From contig VYZI01000049.1 in the NCBI GenBank assembly GCA_013397695.1, positions 2,158,862-2,222,861 of the forward strand: DNA of 64,000 nucleotides, given 5' to 3'. The notes below the pieces were generated by a model that saw nothing but the letters and a program-made list of their open reading frames with translations, ran no database searches and had not been told where the DNA came from. The stretch comes from Centropus unirufus (taxonomy: Eukaryota; Chordata; Aves; Cuculiformes; Centropidae). Below are positions 25,901 to 36,542 of the stretch, piece by piece. The position numbers were made by a program, and so were the translations under genes. Within the stretch, counting starts at the first letter, position 1. Each line of letters opens with the position of its first letter.

Positions 25901-27030
25901 GCAAACTATACTGAATCGAACCATCCTTGTCCGTCTGCATCTGGGTCTAGCCCGTGAAGTCCTGATGTGCGAAGAGGGAATAGGCAAAGGTATTCCTTTT
26001 CCACAGCCAGAAGCTTTTGTAGTCTCTGACGTTATTTGTTCTTTCAAAACCTTTGTAACAGCCACAAGATATCAAGGACAGGACACTGCACATATAGGCA
26101 CTCTTCACCTAATAAATCAAATTTCTTATTTTGCTTCACAGTGTGACATCTCTGATTTTTTGCTTGCCTATCATTAAACTAATTTAAAAGCCCTGTGTAA
26201 TGTTTATAAACATGCATCAAGTAGACAAACCAAATAAGATACAGAGAGAACAAAAGTGATCTGTCCCCAAGTTACTCAAGGCAATGGCAAGACTCACAGA
26301 AGAAATTAGGAACTCCATCTCCCATTCCTCTGCTTTTCTTCATCGTTCAAAAGAAAAGCTGTTTTCATCTGCAAAGTGACTGTCAAAGAGATGGCTGCAC
26401 CTGAGCTATGTCATACTGCAGTAGGCAGGGGCTTTGACTGCCTCCAGTGCCCCCAATCCTTTTTCATTCTTCTCATTGCTTCCCCAGGTGCCAAGCTACA
26501 GAAACGTGCTGAAAGCTCAGGAATCTCAGTGTCAGCTCACTTCTGCTTAGCTTAGCAGTCACATTGGGAACTGAGATCTCTGCCTTCCAAGCCGATGCCT
26601 GTATCTATTTGATTATGGAAATGAATGCAGAGGTCCTGTTAGGAAAAATTCCTAGCCTGTATAGCATATTAATAGGATAACCCTAGGAGGAAAGTATTCA
26701 GTAAAGACTGCTCAGTACCTATTCAAAGGTTTTAACCCTCAGTGGTGATGCAAGCCAAAGATTTATATTTGACGCATGGGCTTCAAACTACCTCACTTAG
26801 TCTCATGGGATGAAGGAGCATAGATGCAGTTGAGTAAAGGGGTGTAGCAAAGAGTGAATGTGACAAAGACAGCGAAATCAAACAGGATCTGATATCAGCT
26901 TAAGCCCATCAAAATGCCTCTCTAAAGACTGTCAATCTGGAAGAAAAGATGGTTTTGGAGGATTATAATACATAAATCAGGACTGAAACAAAGAAGTTGG
27001 GTCAAGCCTGAGTGTTCCTTGTTTCTCACC
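19953..27030. other. AT-rich non-coding DNA, no gene supported
   Basis: No open frame exceeds about 105 codons and none is recognisable. The part at 20340-21170 is somewhat less AT-rich and includes an AATAAA near 20671, so it could contain a decayed transposon, but I cannot identify one. Near 24094-24120 the plus strand reads CADDTKIIG, reminiscent of the CR1 FADDTKLGG palm motif, but flanking CR1 sequence is missing. A TTTA microsatellite lies at 25469-25490. Confidence 0.6.
25469..25490. repeat. (TTTA)n microsatellite
   Basis: About five uninterrupted TTTA units. Confidence 0.9.
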
Positions 27031-27910
27031 ATAGAATCATAGAATTGTTTGGGTTGCAAAAGACCTTCGAGATTATCGAGTCAAACCATTAACCTAGCCC
27101 TACCAACATTATCGCTAAACCATGTCCCTAAGCACCACATCTCCACATTGTTTTAATACCTCCAAGGACAGTGACTCAACCACTTCCCTGGGTAGCCTGT
27201 TCCAATGTTCTTTCAGTGAAGAAATTTTTCCTAGTATCTTTCCAAAACTCCCCTGGTGCAGCTTGAGGCCATTTCCTCTTGTCCTATCCTTTGTTGGGAG
27301 GAGAGACCACCACCTACCTTCTTACAACCTCCTTCTGGGTAGTTGTAGACTGTGATAAGGTCTTCCTCAGCCTCCTTTTCTGCAGACTGAACAAGTGCAA
27401 TTTCTCCTCATAAGGCTTCTGCTCCAGACCCTTCACCACCTTCCTTGCTCTCCTTTGGACAGGCACTAGCACCTCAATGTCTTTCTTGTAGTGAGTGGCC
27501 CAAAACTGAACACAATATTCAATGTGTGGCCTCATAACCACTCAGTATAATTGGATAATCACTTCCCTAGTCCTGTTAGCTACACTATTTCTGATACAAA
27601 CTAGGATGCTATTGGCTGCTTTAACCATCTGTGCACATTTCTGTCATATTCAGAAGGCTATCAACCAATAATGCCATGTCCTTTTCCACAAGGCATCTTT
27701 CCAGCCATTCAGGCCTGTAGTGTTACCTGGGGTTGTTGTGCCATAAGTGCAGGACTCGGCACTTCGCCTTGTTGAACCTAATACAGCTAATTTTGGCTGG
27801 TCGATCTAGCTTCTCTGGATCCCTCTGTAAATCCTTTATTCCCTCAAGTAGATCAATACGCCTACACAATTGGTTGTCATCTGCAAACTTACTCTTATTC
27901 CCATGAACTA
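27031..27910 (-). mobile_element. CR1 LINE, 5'-truncated, complete 3' end
   Basis: The left edge is the reverse complement of the CR1 3' end (catagaatcatagaattg, then AAAGACCTTCGAGATTATCGAGTC). Reading leftward on the minus strand, the element starts near 27905 at the palm motif text KFADDNQL and continues through KFNKAKCRVLHLWHNNP-like text (minus 27723-27944). It passes through MRPHIEYCVQFWATHYKKDIEVLVPVQRRARKVVKGLEQKPYEEKL (minus 27314-27541) and then the 3' UTR. At least two frameshifts separate these frames. FADD is changed to FADDN, so the catalytic Asp pair is kept but the following Thr-Lys is lost. It is a dead, truncated copy. Confidence 0.94.
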
Positions 27911-29949
27911 GTTCTTTTCCATAGAATAATATATTTATATTCATTTAACATAGTACTCCTACAGGCAAACTAGTCTGGCAAATCAAAAGAACAATACTGG
28001 CTGTTTAAAAGCAACGATGGCTCAGGCTTTCACTTTCCTACATACACCTAATTCCTAACTAACATGCCTTAATGGGAATGTTACTCGCAAGGGAGAGTAC
28101 ACAGCCGGCTTCTCCTTTTGGCCTCTTTACTAAGTTTGATAGCCATGGGAGACAATTAACAGCTATGGTAGAGATGGATGCATATTTTATGAGTTAGCTG
28201 GCAGAGAGGACAAGCTCCATTTTCTTTAATGTGTTTAGACAATGAACTGGGGTGGATTTGAACTGCTAACCCTGTGCAATCAACTACCATGTGGTAGTAC
28301 CATTGTCTTGAGCTAGCTACTGCCTTGGGAGATCATATTTTCATGTGACTAATAGCAGTTCCTTAAGAGAGAAAGAAAAAAAAACAACTAATCATCACAG
28401 CACTTGTAGGGAAATCAAATATCCAAGGGCTTTATAATTGACCCCCCCCTAAACATAGGTGCTACTGTATAATTAAACTATCAAGAGTGAATCTGAGTAA
28501 CAAGGCAGGTTTCTTAGTATTAGAAAAATATAAACATCAGTAAGTGGGTTTCAAATAGTATGGGTTGCATTTTAGTCCTATGTTGTACAGATACATTCAA
28601 TATCTACACATGTAGTAACAGTGTGATAGATTTTCTCCTTACACTGTTGTAATGCTGATACCAACAAGTGGCAATACACTTGCAGTTCTAGCTGTGTCTG
28701 GATGAAGGGGTGCAAAAACCAAGCTCTAAGGAATTGTGGTGACCATGTAAGAAGCCTTGAAGAAACAGGCCATTTTCTTTCATTAATCAGACTGCATGTT
28801 ATGCTGCTAATTTCATTTTACATCCTGAATAAATCATTTTATCTGATCAGACCAAGAGTACATGCCATGGCCCTCAATCTAAATTCAAATGCATGTCAAT
28901 AAGAAATTAAGAGCATTTAATAAGTAGCTTTTATTTATCAGTTAGAATGGAAGATATAATAATAATACTATCCACGTCACTACTGACATTTTGAAAACTA
29001 CTGTCCTCTCAGTAGTTCAAGTCAAGAAGTGTGGATCCTTGTTCCAGTCTCTCATGCGTCTGTGTTCGACTGTGTCTACAAATATAAGTTTGGTAAATTT
29101 AGGAGGTAAAATTATAAGCATTGTGACTTTATTTGAGGGTTATTTCAAGTGACTAGGACTAAGTTAATTTTAAATATAGGACTGAATCGAAACAAGAGGC
29201 ACAAATAAGTCTAATCTTTGAGAAAGTGCAGAATTTGAAACAAGCTCTACAGACAGATAGGCTGCTTCTTCTCTTCCTTCTCCTGCTCCCCTATCCCTTC
29301 TTCCCTTAGATTTTTCATCTTTTATGTCTCCCTAGTGACAGTTCCATTGAAGCATTCATTCATTCAGGAAACTTCACTACAACAAAGTCACTAACATAGT
29401 GGCAGTTTCCAGCAGCAAACAACCTTTCTGCAGAAAACTGTTGAACTGGTCATCAGCTGACTCATGTATTCCCACTGTCAGCAGGGAAGCTGCAAATGGA
29501 ATAAGTCCTTGATCATTCCTATCATAGATGGAACAGCTTTATTTAACCATCATGACAGGTTCCTATCCAAAGGCACCAGCAATCATACTAAACATACATG
29601 TGTATAAAATATTGTTGCCAGATAGTCCTGTAATTATTAATGAAATATATGGCTGTGCTTCAGCTCTCTGGCAGTCTGAATCTCTTCAAACATGAGTGGT
29701 CAGGATTTAAGAATATTACAGGCAGTAATCGTCATCTAGCACTTACAGACAGCTTGGGTGATTTAAAAATAATTTCCATCTCTAAAATCTACAAAAACAG
29801 AAGAGTTCGGCAGAACAACCTGCAAAACAGTGCCTGTAGATCAAAATAATTGACCTAACAGCACTAATCATTAATGTTGTTTTATTTATAACTTTCCCCT
29901 TCACAGAGCAACATCTGATTAGTGTTGCACCCTTCTAACAGCAACAGCT

Positions 29950-30170
29950 ATTCCTTACTAGTGGGATTCCTCCAAGTGGGCATGAAAGAGCTCTGCATGG
30001 CAGGGAAGTTAATTGTCAACATATTTCTAATTAGTCTTGGCAGCCTATTCCAAAGCTTAAGAAATGAACAAGATGAAATGGAATGTAAAGAGGGATAAAG
30101 AAGTGTTGGAGAAGAGGTGACAGTAATGGCTAATAATCTTTTCTGAAAGCAATTCCAGGAGTCCAAAAGC
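29950..30170 (-). mobile_element. Possible very old LINE ORF2 C-terminal relic
   Basis: The minus-strand frame 29948-30166 contains SFLKLWNRLPRLIRNMLTIN, which resembles the LWN.LP..IR segment near the C-terminus of CR1/L2-type reverse transcriptases. The plus strand around 30040 reads like the reverse complement of the CR1 3' region (ggcagcctattccaaagctt). The matches are short and no LINE end is visible, so this is tentative. Confidence 0.3.
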
Positions 30171-32591
30171 CTGAGAAAAACTGCCCAGAGTTCCTGCTTC
30201 CATCATTTCCATTGTGATGTGCATGTGTTAGAGAGACAATCCGCACTAAATCAACTTTATTACAGGTGAGCAATTATTAATAATTGAGTCTAATTCAAAG
30301 CCCAGGGATATAGTGGGAGTTTAAAGCATAAACATTTGTTTAAATGCTGTACTAAATAGAAATTGTTCCTGGAACAATAGCCTGAGTTTGTAACATGTAA
30401 GGCTGCATCTATAGCAAGAGACTCCACAATACATCTGATCTTTCCAGGCAGAATACAGATATATCACTTATTAATATTCTGGAGTCCATTTCTGGCCGAC
30501 ACCGACTAGCCCATTTATGTTTGGAGCCCAAGTCTTGCTTAGCCTGCACAGCCAACATGCAGTCTCTGCTCACTGCCCATACAGGAGTGTAAAAGCCCGT
30601 CTCAGCATGGCTGAATGTCGTTCCCTGCCAGCTGAACTCAGTGCAGGTAAACTCTCCTCGGCACATTGAAGTCATTACTGAGCACTCAGCTAGACAATTC
30701 TATTGAACTCCAATAGGTTCACTCCTAAGGCAAAAGAGAAGTCATTTAACCTGTCTGACCTTTGCATGGGAGAAGTTGAGCATAGTCCCCATTACTGGGA
30801 CTAGGGAAGAAACAACAGAAAACCTGGGAGATTTGGGAAAGGAGGTACTCCTAAATGGATATATCCATCAAAATTACTTGCATGCTTAAAATCAGGTGGG
30901 TCAGCTGTTCAGCTAGGTCAGCTTTCTGAAGTTGTATGCTAGGCCTCTGCTACCCAGGTTCATGAATCCAATTCATGCCAAAAGAGTACCATAATCCCTA
31001 ACCAATGCTCCACTTAGGATTCCACAAAAAATTGCCTAAGTCTTTTGCCACAAAGAGGCATAGCAGTTAGCAAAAGTCCAGAGCAATACTTCTGAATTTA
31101 AAAGATTTCTGTTTTCTTTCCACTAGCGCGATCCCCAAAATAATGATTCCTTATCCTGCTGTTCTTGTCTGACCAGTTCTATGCCTTCAATTTCCTTTTT
31201 TTATTTCACTTACATTAACTCATACATATTGATCTATAAAGTCAGAAACTTCTATTTTCAGCCTCCTTAGTTGACTACACATTCAGACCTAGCCTACTGT
31301 CAAAACACAGGTGATAATTACACTGTTTAAATCGACAGCATTATATTGTGATTATGCACAAATATTCAGCAGCTTCTTAACTCACAGTGGTATTAAATAG
31401 ATTTGACTTATTTCAGGGTTTTTACTTTTCTCTACTTGAATTATCACTGAAGGACTAAAGATAATAGATGCAATTCCCTTAAGTACTTCAGAAATATTAT
31501 GAACAAAACAGATCAATATATCAACGCTTTAGTCAAATCTATCATCATCCAGACAACTTTCCCAAGCAAAACATCAGCCACTGCTGGGAACCTTAACAGA
31601 ACATCACATCACTCTAAGTCTGTATTTTCTTCTCTGATTTAAAACTGTGATCTACCCTTGAGACCTCTGCTTTACTTCTTCTCTTCTAATTTTTTTTTTC
31701 AAAATAAAAGTAAAGGCAACTTCAGAGGCTTCATGTGGTTTTATATTCATTCACTCCTCAACGCTGTTTTCTTGACATGGCTGACAGCAGATCTGGGCTA
31801 ACGGCTGTATACTCTTAGAGTATTCTCAGTTGCACAAAAAAAAAACCAAAATAACAGAACACCCAGAAAAGCAGGGAGGTGAAAATGCCAATCTATACAG
31901 GTGCAATGCAACTGAGCCTTCAGAACTGAACAATTCTATGTTAAGTTCGAAATTTAGGAAAAATATTGTGGCTGGAAAGAAACAAAGATCAAAGAAAACT
32001 ATAAAGTGATAGAACAAACAGAGTATAAGCCATACAAGGAGCAAGTGAAAGAGTTAAAAATAAGCCAACGGGGAGTAAGATCAAATTTCAAGAAAAAAAG
32101 AATAGATAAAGGAATAAAGTTAGTTCACAGACTCAGAAGTTAACAGGACAGAAAAATAGGCATAAAAAAAGTTTAGGTATCAAGTAAAGGCTCTTAACAG
32201 TCAGAATTAGGATGGTAGCTGATTTTGCTCTCCCAATAAATGACCAGGAGATCCTCATTATAGACATTCAAAGGGCTGAATATGACACCAATGTGAGCAC
32301 ACCAAAGAAAAATCTTTGTGACACAAAGAGGACTGAGAACAGGTGAACTATAGGTGCTGCATTGTTATTCTGATCCCATCCTATACTGCAGTTTGTCAGG
32401 TGGGAAAAATGTTTTCATGTTGTCAGAAATAGGTTAGCTATTGAGTCTTATATTTGCACAGATAGTTCCCCTCTGCCTCTCAAACCACCTCATGGACTGT
32501 TTATCTAATAAATAATAACGATGTCAGCTTAAAGTTTACTGAGCCCTGTAGTCAAGGCCCAGCAGTAAGGATTAACTGAAAGGTGATATGA

Positions 32592-32604
32592 GGGAGGGGG
32601 GGGG
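32592..32604 (+). repeat. G-rich run
   Basis: GGGA followed by nine guanines. It is a short G-tract and does not form four separate G-runs, so a canonical intramolecular G-quadruplex is not supported. Confidence 0.8.
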
Positions 32605-34524
32605 AAAAACAGCATAAAGCAACTTTTATCAAGAAGTAAAACTTAATACTTTCTAACTTTCAGTTAGCTTATTTAACTTTGATGGTATTAAATTGGGTTT
32701 AATATTTTTTTTACTATGACCAGTCCCCCATACCCTAAGATTCATGACTACTCTTCACCTTCCTTACAATCTAAAGAACTTTGAGATCCATAAATAAATC
32801 AAAATTAATTTCCTTTTGAGCTCCTTGAGCCAGGACACTAGCTCCTATATGAGATTTTTCTCTCTTATAGCCATGATCAGCAACTGCATTTCATTTTTTT
32901 CCTTATTTTTAAAAAGTAGAAAATTGCATTTAAGCACATGCCTCCAGATGATCTATGATCTGCATAGAAAGAGGATGTTCAGCTCAAGCTTCTAATATCT
33001 AGAAACATGTAAATAAATATTTATAATAACGTAAAACATAACCTTTCTGAATTACTTGAAACTGTTAAGGCCAGACACTTTGATTTTTCAATTGTTTTCC
33101 CTCATAGAAAAACCTCTACAGGCAGGAGGAAATAGGACGTCCACTGATGATAATAAGGTTATTTTGGGAACAAAGGTGATATTTTGCCCACGGTTCACTA
33201 GCTGCCTTTTAAAAATTGTGAGCCATACTCCATCTTGCTAAGATCTGACATAACTAGACAGCTTCCTGGTTTCTATGGCTACTTGGATTCTGGTAAGGAT
33301 GACTAGGAGGAAAGAAATTTAGTGTAAAGATCTGAATGCTCACATATTGCATTTCTTGACAAAGAAGTCCCAGGATATTTAACTTTAGGCTTTGAAAGCT
33401 CTGTATTTGCTTTAAAATGCATTAAGAAAAGCCCACAGATTAAATCCACCTGGGTCCTCTTATGTATCTGTTGTCGCATGTTAACGAAAACTCCCAGAAG
33501 GAGGCTGCAGACTTCATCTTCAAGGTACATCCACAAAGACCTGTTCAAGGCACAGGCAGAATGAATATCTACCGATATTGATGTAACATCCTACAGAGAT
33601 TATCTACATTTTGAGAAACTATATTTGCCCTTCTACTTTGCTCACTACTGTCTAGGTTAGCATCAGTGCCACAGTAAAGACCATATTCTTTCTTGTGTCT
33701 TCCTCAACTCTCAAGTTTATAATGGATGAGCATATTTTCCTACATTCACAACGTTTCTTGAGAAGTACAAATCAAAATCCCTCTGAGAGTACTGAGGACT
33801 GATTGCTTCAAGGCTGGCAATGCAGCATTGGAGAGAGGATAGTCCCCAGGAGCTTCTTTTTGAGCTTTTCCTGTTCCTATCCCTTCCAGAGTAGTTCTTC
33901 CTTATGAGTGTTAGGGGAGTGAGATGTATGTAGGCCTGCTCCAGCCCTGCCAACTACTGACACAGAAGTGCAGAGCCCCACTCATTTGGCTCCAGCCATC
34001 TTAGACCTAGAAACCCTTTCACACCAGGAGGCAGGAATATCTAGCTTGGATGCAACACATATATGCAAATCTGATTCCAGAGTTGAGTGAGACTTGGCAC
34101 TGTGTAGAGTTTTCACTGCATCATAAAAAACTTATTGTTTTATATCAGCTTGCTTGAGGGTGTCAAACAGAGTGGTACAAAAGAGGTCCGTTAGTTTTCT
34201 AACATATTTGGTAGCCCATTAGAGAAAAACATTATGTTCAGGAAAGGATCCAATCATTTTATTATTATAGTCTATTTGTGTAGAACATTTTAATGCATTC
34301 ACCTGTTTGTATTTTTATATGAGTGGAGAAAGAGTTACATCAAGTTCACATAAAACAGCTTTCAAAGTAAAGCATTTATTTCTGGAGTCTGCATGCCTTC
34401 TCATACTTTATCTGCCTATGGTCAGAAAACATGGAAGCCGCATGGAAAAATGTATGCCCTTGCCCTCCACTACTCTTTGTTCCTAAGACATCACAGGTTG
34501 AAGGGGTTAAAAACCTATCTGCCA

Positions 34525-34968
34525 CTAAACCATATTCTTAAGTACCTCATCTACCTGTCTTTTAAATACATCCAGAGATGGCAATTCCACTACCTCCCTG
34601 GGCAGCCTGTTCCAGTGCCTGATGACCCTTTTGGTGAAAAACTTTTTCCTTATATCCAACCTGAACATCCCCTGCAGCAGCTTGAGGCCATTCCCCCTTG
34701 TCCTATCCCCTGTCACTTGGGAGAAGAGACCAGCACCCACCTTTCTACAACCTCCTTTCAGGTAGTTGTAGGCAGGAAAAAGGTCTCCCCTCAGACTCCC
34801 CTTCTCCAGGTTAAACAACCCCAGTCCTCTCAGCCATTCCTCATAAGATGGTCTCAGCCCCTTCACCAGCTTTGTTGCCCTTCTCTGGATGTGCCATAGA
34901 ATCTCAACATCCTTCTTGTAATTAGGGGCCCAGAACCGAACACAGGATTTGAGGTGCAGCCTCACCAA
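34525..34968 (-). pseudogene. CR1 ORF2 C-terminal fragment, broken
   Basis: These 147 codons cover the region after the palm. They include RFWAPNYKKDVEILWHIQRRATKLVKG (about residues 11-37), LFNLEKGSLRGDLFPAYNYLKGG (51-73) and HWNRLPREVVELPSLDVFKR (118-137). The last is the conserved C-terminal WNRLP box of CR1 reverse transcriptases. The upstream palm fragment at 35092-35586 is in another frame, so the two are separated by a frameshift. The plus-strand 168-codon frame over the same bases is an antisense shadow. Confidence 0.9.
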
Positions 34969-35091
34969 TGCCGACTACAAGGGCAGAATCACCTCCCTGG
35001 CCCTGCTGGCCATGCTGTTTCTGATACAGGCCAAGATGCTGTTGGCCTTCCTAGCCGCCTGAGCACACTGCTGGCTCATGTTCGTTAACTG

Positions 35092-35586
35092 TCACCCAGC
35101 ACCCCCAGGGTCCTTCTCCTCCAGGCAGCTTTCCAGCCACTCTTCCCCAAGCCTGTAGTGCTTTACGGGATTGTTGTGTCCCAAGTGCAAGACCTCACTT
35201 TTGACCTTGTTAAACTTCAGCCCATTAGTCTCAGCGCACCACTCCAACCTGCTCAGATCCTTTAGAAGAGCCCCTCTACCCTCAAGCACATAAACATTTT
35301 CTCCCAGCTTAGTGTCATCTGCAAACTTGCCAAGGGTCCATTCAATCCCTTTATTCAGGTCATTGATAAAGTTATTGCACAGGACTGCATGCAGCACTGA
35401 GCCCTGGAAAACACCACTTGTTACCAGCTTCCAGCTAGATTTAGCTCCATTTACCACAACGCTTTGGGCCCGATCATCCAGCCAGTTTTCCACCCAGCAG
35501 AGGGTGCACCTGTCCATGTCAGTGGCAGCCAGTTTCTTGAGCAAAATACTGTGAGAAACTGTGTCAAACTCTTTACTACCATCCAA
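35092..35586 (-). pseudogene. CR1 reverse-transcriptase palm fragment
   Basis: This 164-codon stretch holds the palm core in order. The KEFDTVSH segment (about residues 5-12) corresponds to motif A, normally SKAFDTVSH. GVFQGSV (58-64) corresponds to the GVPQGSV motif B box with Pro changed to Phe. FADDTKLG (88-95) is the catalytic FxDD box with both aspartates intact. LKFNKVKSEVLHLG (113-126) follows. In an intact element this domain copies CR1 RNA into DNA at the nicked target. Here the frame lacks the N-terminal endonuclease and the C-terminal part is out of frame, so the product would be inactive. Confidence 0.9.
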
Positions 35587-35960
35587 GCAGACTACGCCTT
35601 TCCCTCATCAAATAAGTGGGTCACTTTGTCATAGAAGGAAATCAAGTTAGTTTGACAGGACCTGCCTTTCCTGGACCTGTACTGACTGGGCGTGATCACT
35701 CAGTTGTCTTGCATGTGTTGTGTGATAGCAGCCAAGATGACCTGTTCCATGAGCTTCCCTGGCACTGAAGTCAGACTGACAGGCCTGTAGTTTCCTGGAT
35801 CCTCCCTCCAATCCCTTTGTAAATGGGTGTAACATCTGCCAGCCTCCAGTTAAGTGGAACTTCCCCAGTCAGCCAGGACTGCTGGTAGATGATGGAAAGG
35901 GGTCTGGCAACCACTTCTGCTGTCTCCCTCAGTACTCTCAGGTGGATTCCATGTTACAGT

Positions 35961-36392
35961 GGTTTTCCTTTTAGCCCAACTCAGCCTAATGACAAGAGGC
36001 CTCTACTAAACGAAGATATGATCCTCTTTCCTTGAAAAGGATCAGGACCCATTCTGAGCCCAAACAATAGATTTTTTCAGCACCTCTTCCTCCTCCCCAG
36101 ACTGGTGATGTTGCAGGAAAAGAATACCTGTCTACCAAGGAGAAGTTACTCATAACCATGAATTCCCACATTTCAGACCTTACTGCGTCAACAACAGAAA
36201 TTTCTGGGCAAAGATAGAATACAGCACATGCTCATTTTACAACACACTGTGAGGCTTATAACTGTAAAGAACTGGGAAAATGTCTCAAGAATGCAGCTGA
36301 ATCTTCTATACTAATGGGAGAGAATAGAAAGCCTTTTCATAACAAGCATAGGTCCTAAGACAAATCACACTAAGTTAATCTTGAATAAAAGC
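35961..36392. other. Non-coding spacer between CR1 pieces
   Basis: I see no gene or repeat. A 61-codon minus frame at 35986-36171 has no recognisable content. Confidence 0.6.
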
Positions 36393-36542
36393 AAGTTCGC
36401 CAATGACACCAAGTGTGGCACAGCTGACATGCTAGAAGGAAGAGGTGCCATCCAGAGGGACCCTGGCTTAAGAGGTGGGCCTGTGCTAGCCTCATGAAGT
36501 CCAGCAAGGCCAAGTGCAAGGTTTTGCGTCTAGGTCATCTTT
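36393..36542 (+). mobile_element. Internal CR1 LINE fragment, opposite orientation
   Basis: The plus strand reads as KFANDTKCGTADMLEGRGAIQRDP, then decays. It matches the CR1 pattern KFADDTKLG..V..LEGR.AIQRDLDRLE and the following KAKCKVL.LG segment near 36510-36540. The first catalytic Asp of FADD is replaced by Asn. The piece lacks the CR1 3' end. It covers the same palm region already present in the minus-strand copy at 34490-35960, so it is a separate insertion and not the inverted end of that copy. Confidence 0.85.

Larger units (their letters stand above)
27911..34489. other. AT-rich non-coding DNA, no gene supported
   Basis: No supported gene. Noted inside: a tRNA-like box-B match near 28265 that does not fold (rejected), a possible very old LINE tail at 29950-30170 and a purine-rich G-run at 32592-32604. 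Open frames are all under 90 codons. Confidence 0.6.
34490..35960 (-). mobile_element. CR1 LINE, about 1.5 kb, best-preserved copy
   Basis: This is the longest recent-looking CR1 in the window. On the minus strand it starts near 35955 in text matching GIHLRVLRE.AEV.ARPLSI and continues through SWLTGEVPLNWRLADVTPIYK-like text. The reverse-transcriptase palm (minus 35092-35586) and C-terminal part (minus 34525-34968) follow, and then the 3' UTR. The 3' tail is short: atcacaggttgaaggggtt is followed by the CCACTAAACCAT segment with most of the usual tail between them missing, suggesting a small internal deletion. The frame shifts near 35090 and again between 35590 and 35830, so no complete protein can be made. 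Confidence 0.93.

Noticed and set aside
28254..28336. tRNA-like sequence on the minus strand, with a perfect box-B-type word (GTTCAAATCC) and a box-A-like word upstream.
   Set aside because: The flanking arms do not form a T stem or acceptor stem and the box spacing is about eight bases too long, so it is not a tRNA gene. A decayed tRNA-derived SINE is possible but nothing else supports it.
34393..34899. 168-codon plus-strand open frame.
   Set aside because: Antisense to the CR1 ORF2 C-terminal region. Its Pro- and Gln-rich text is a shadow of the LINE.
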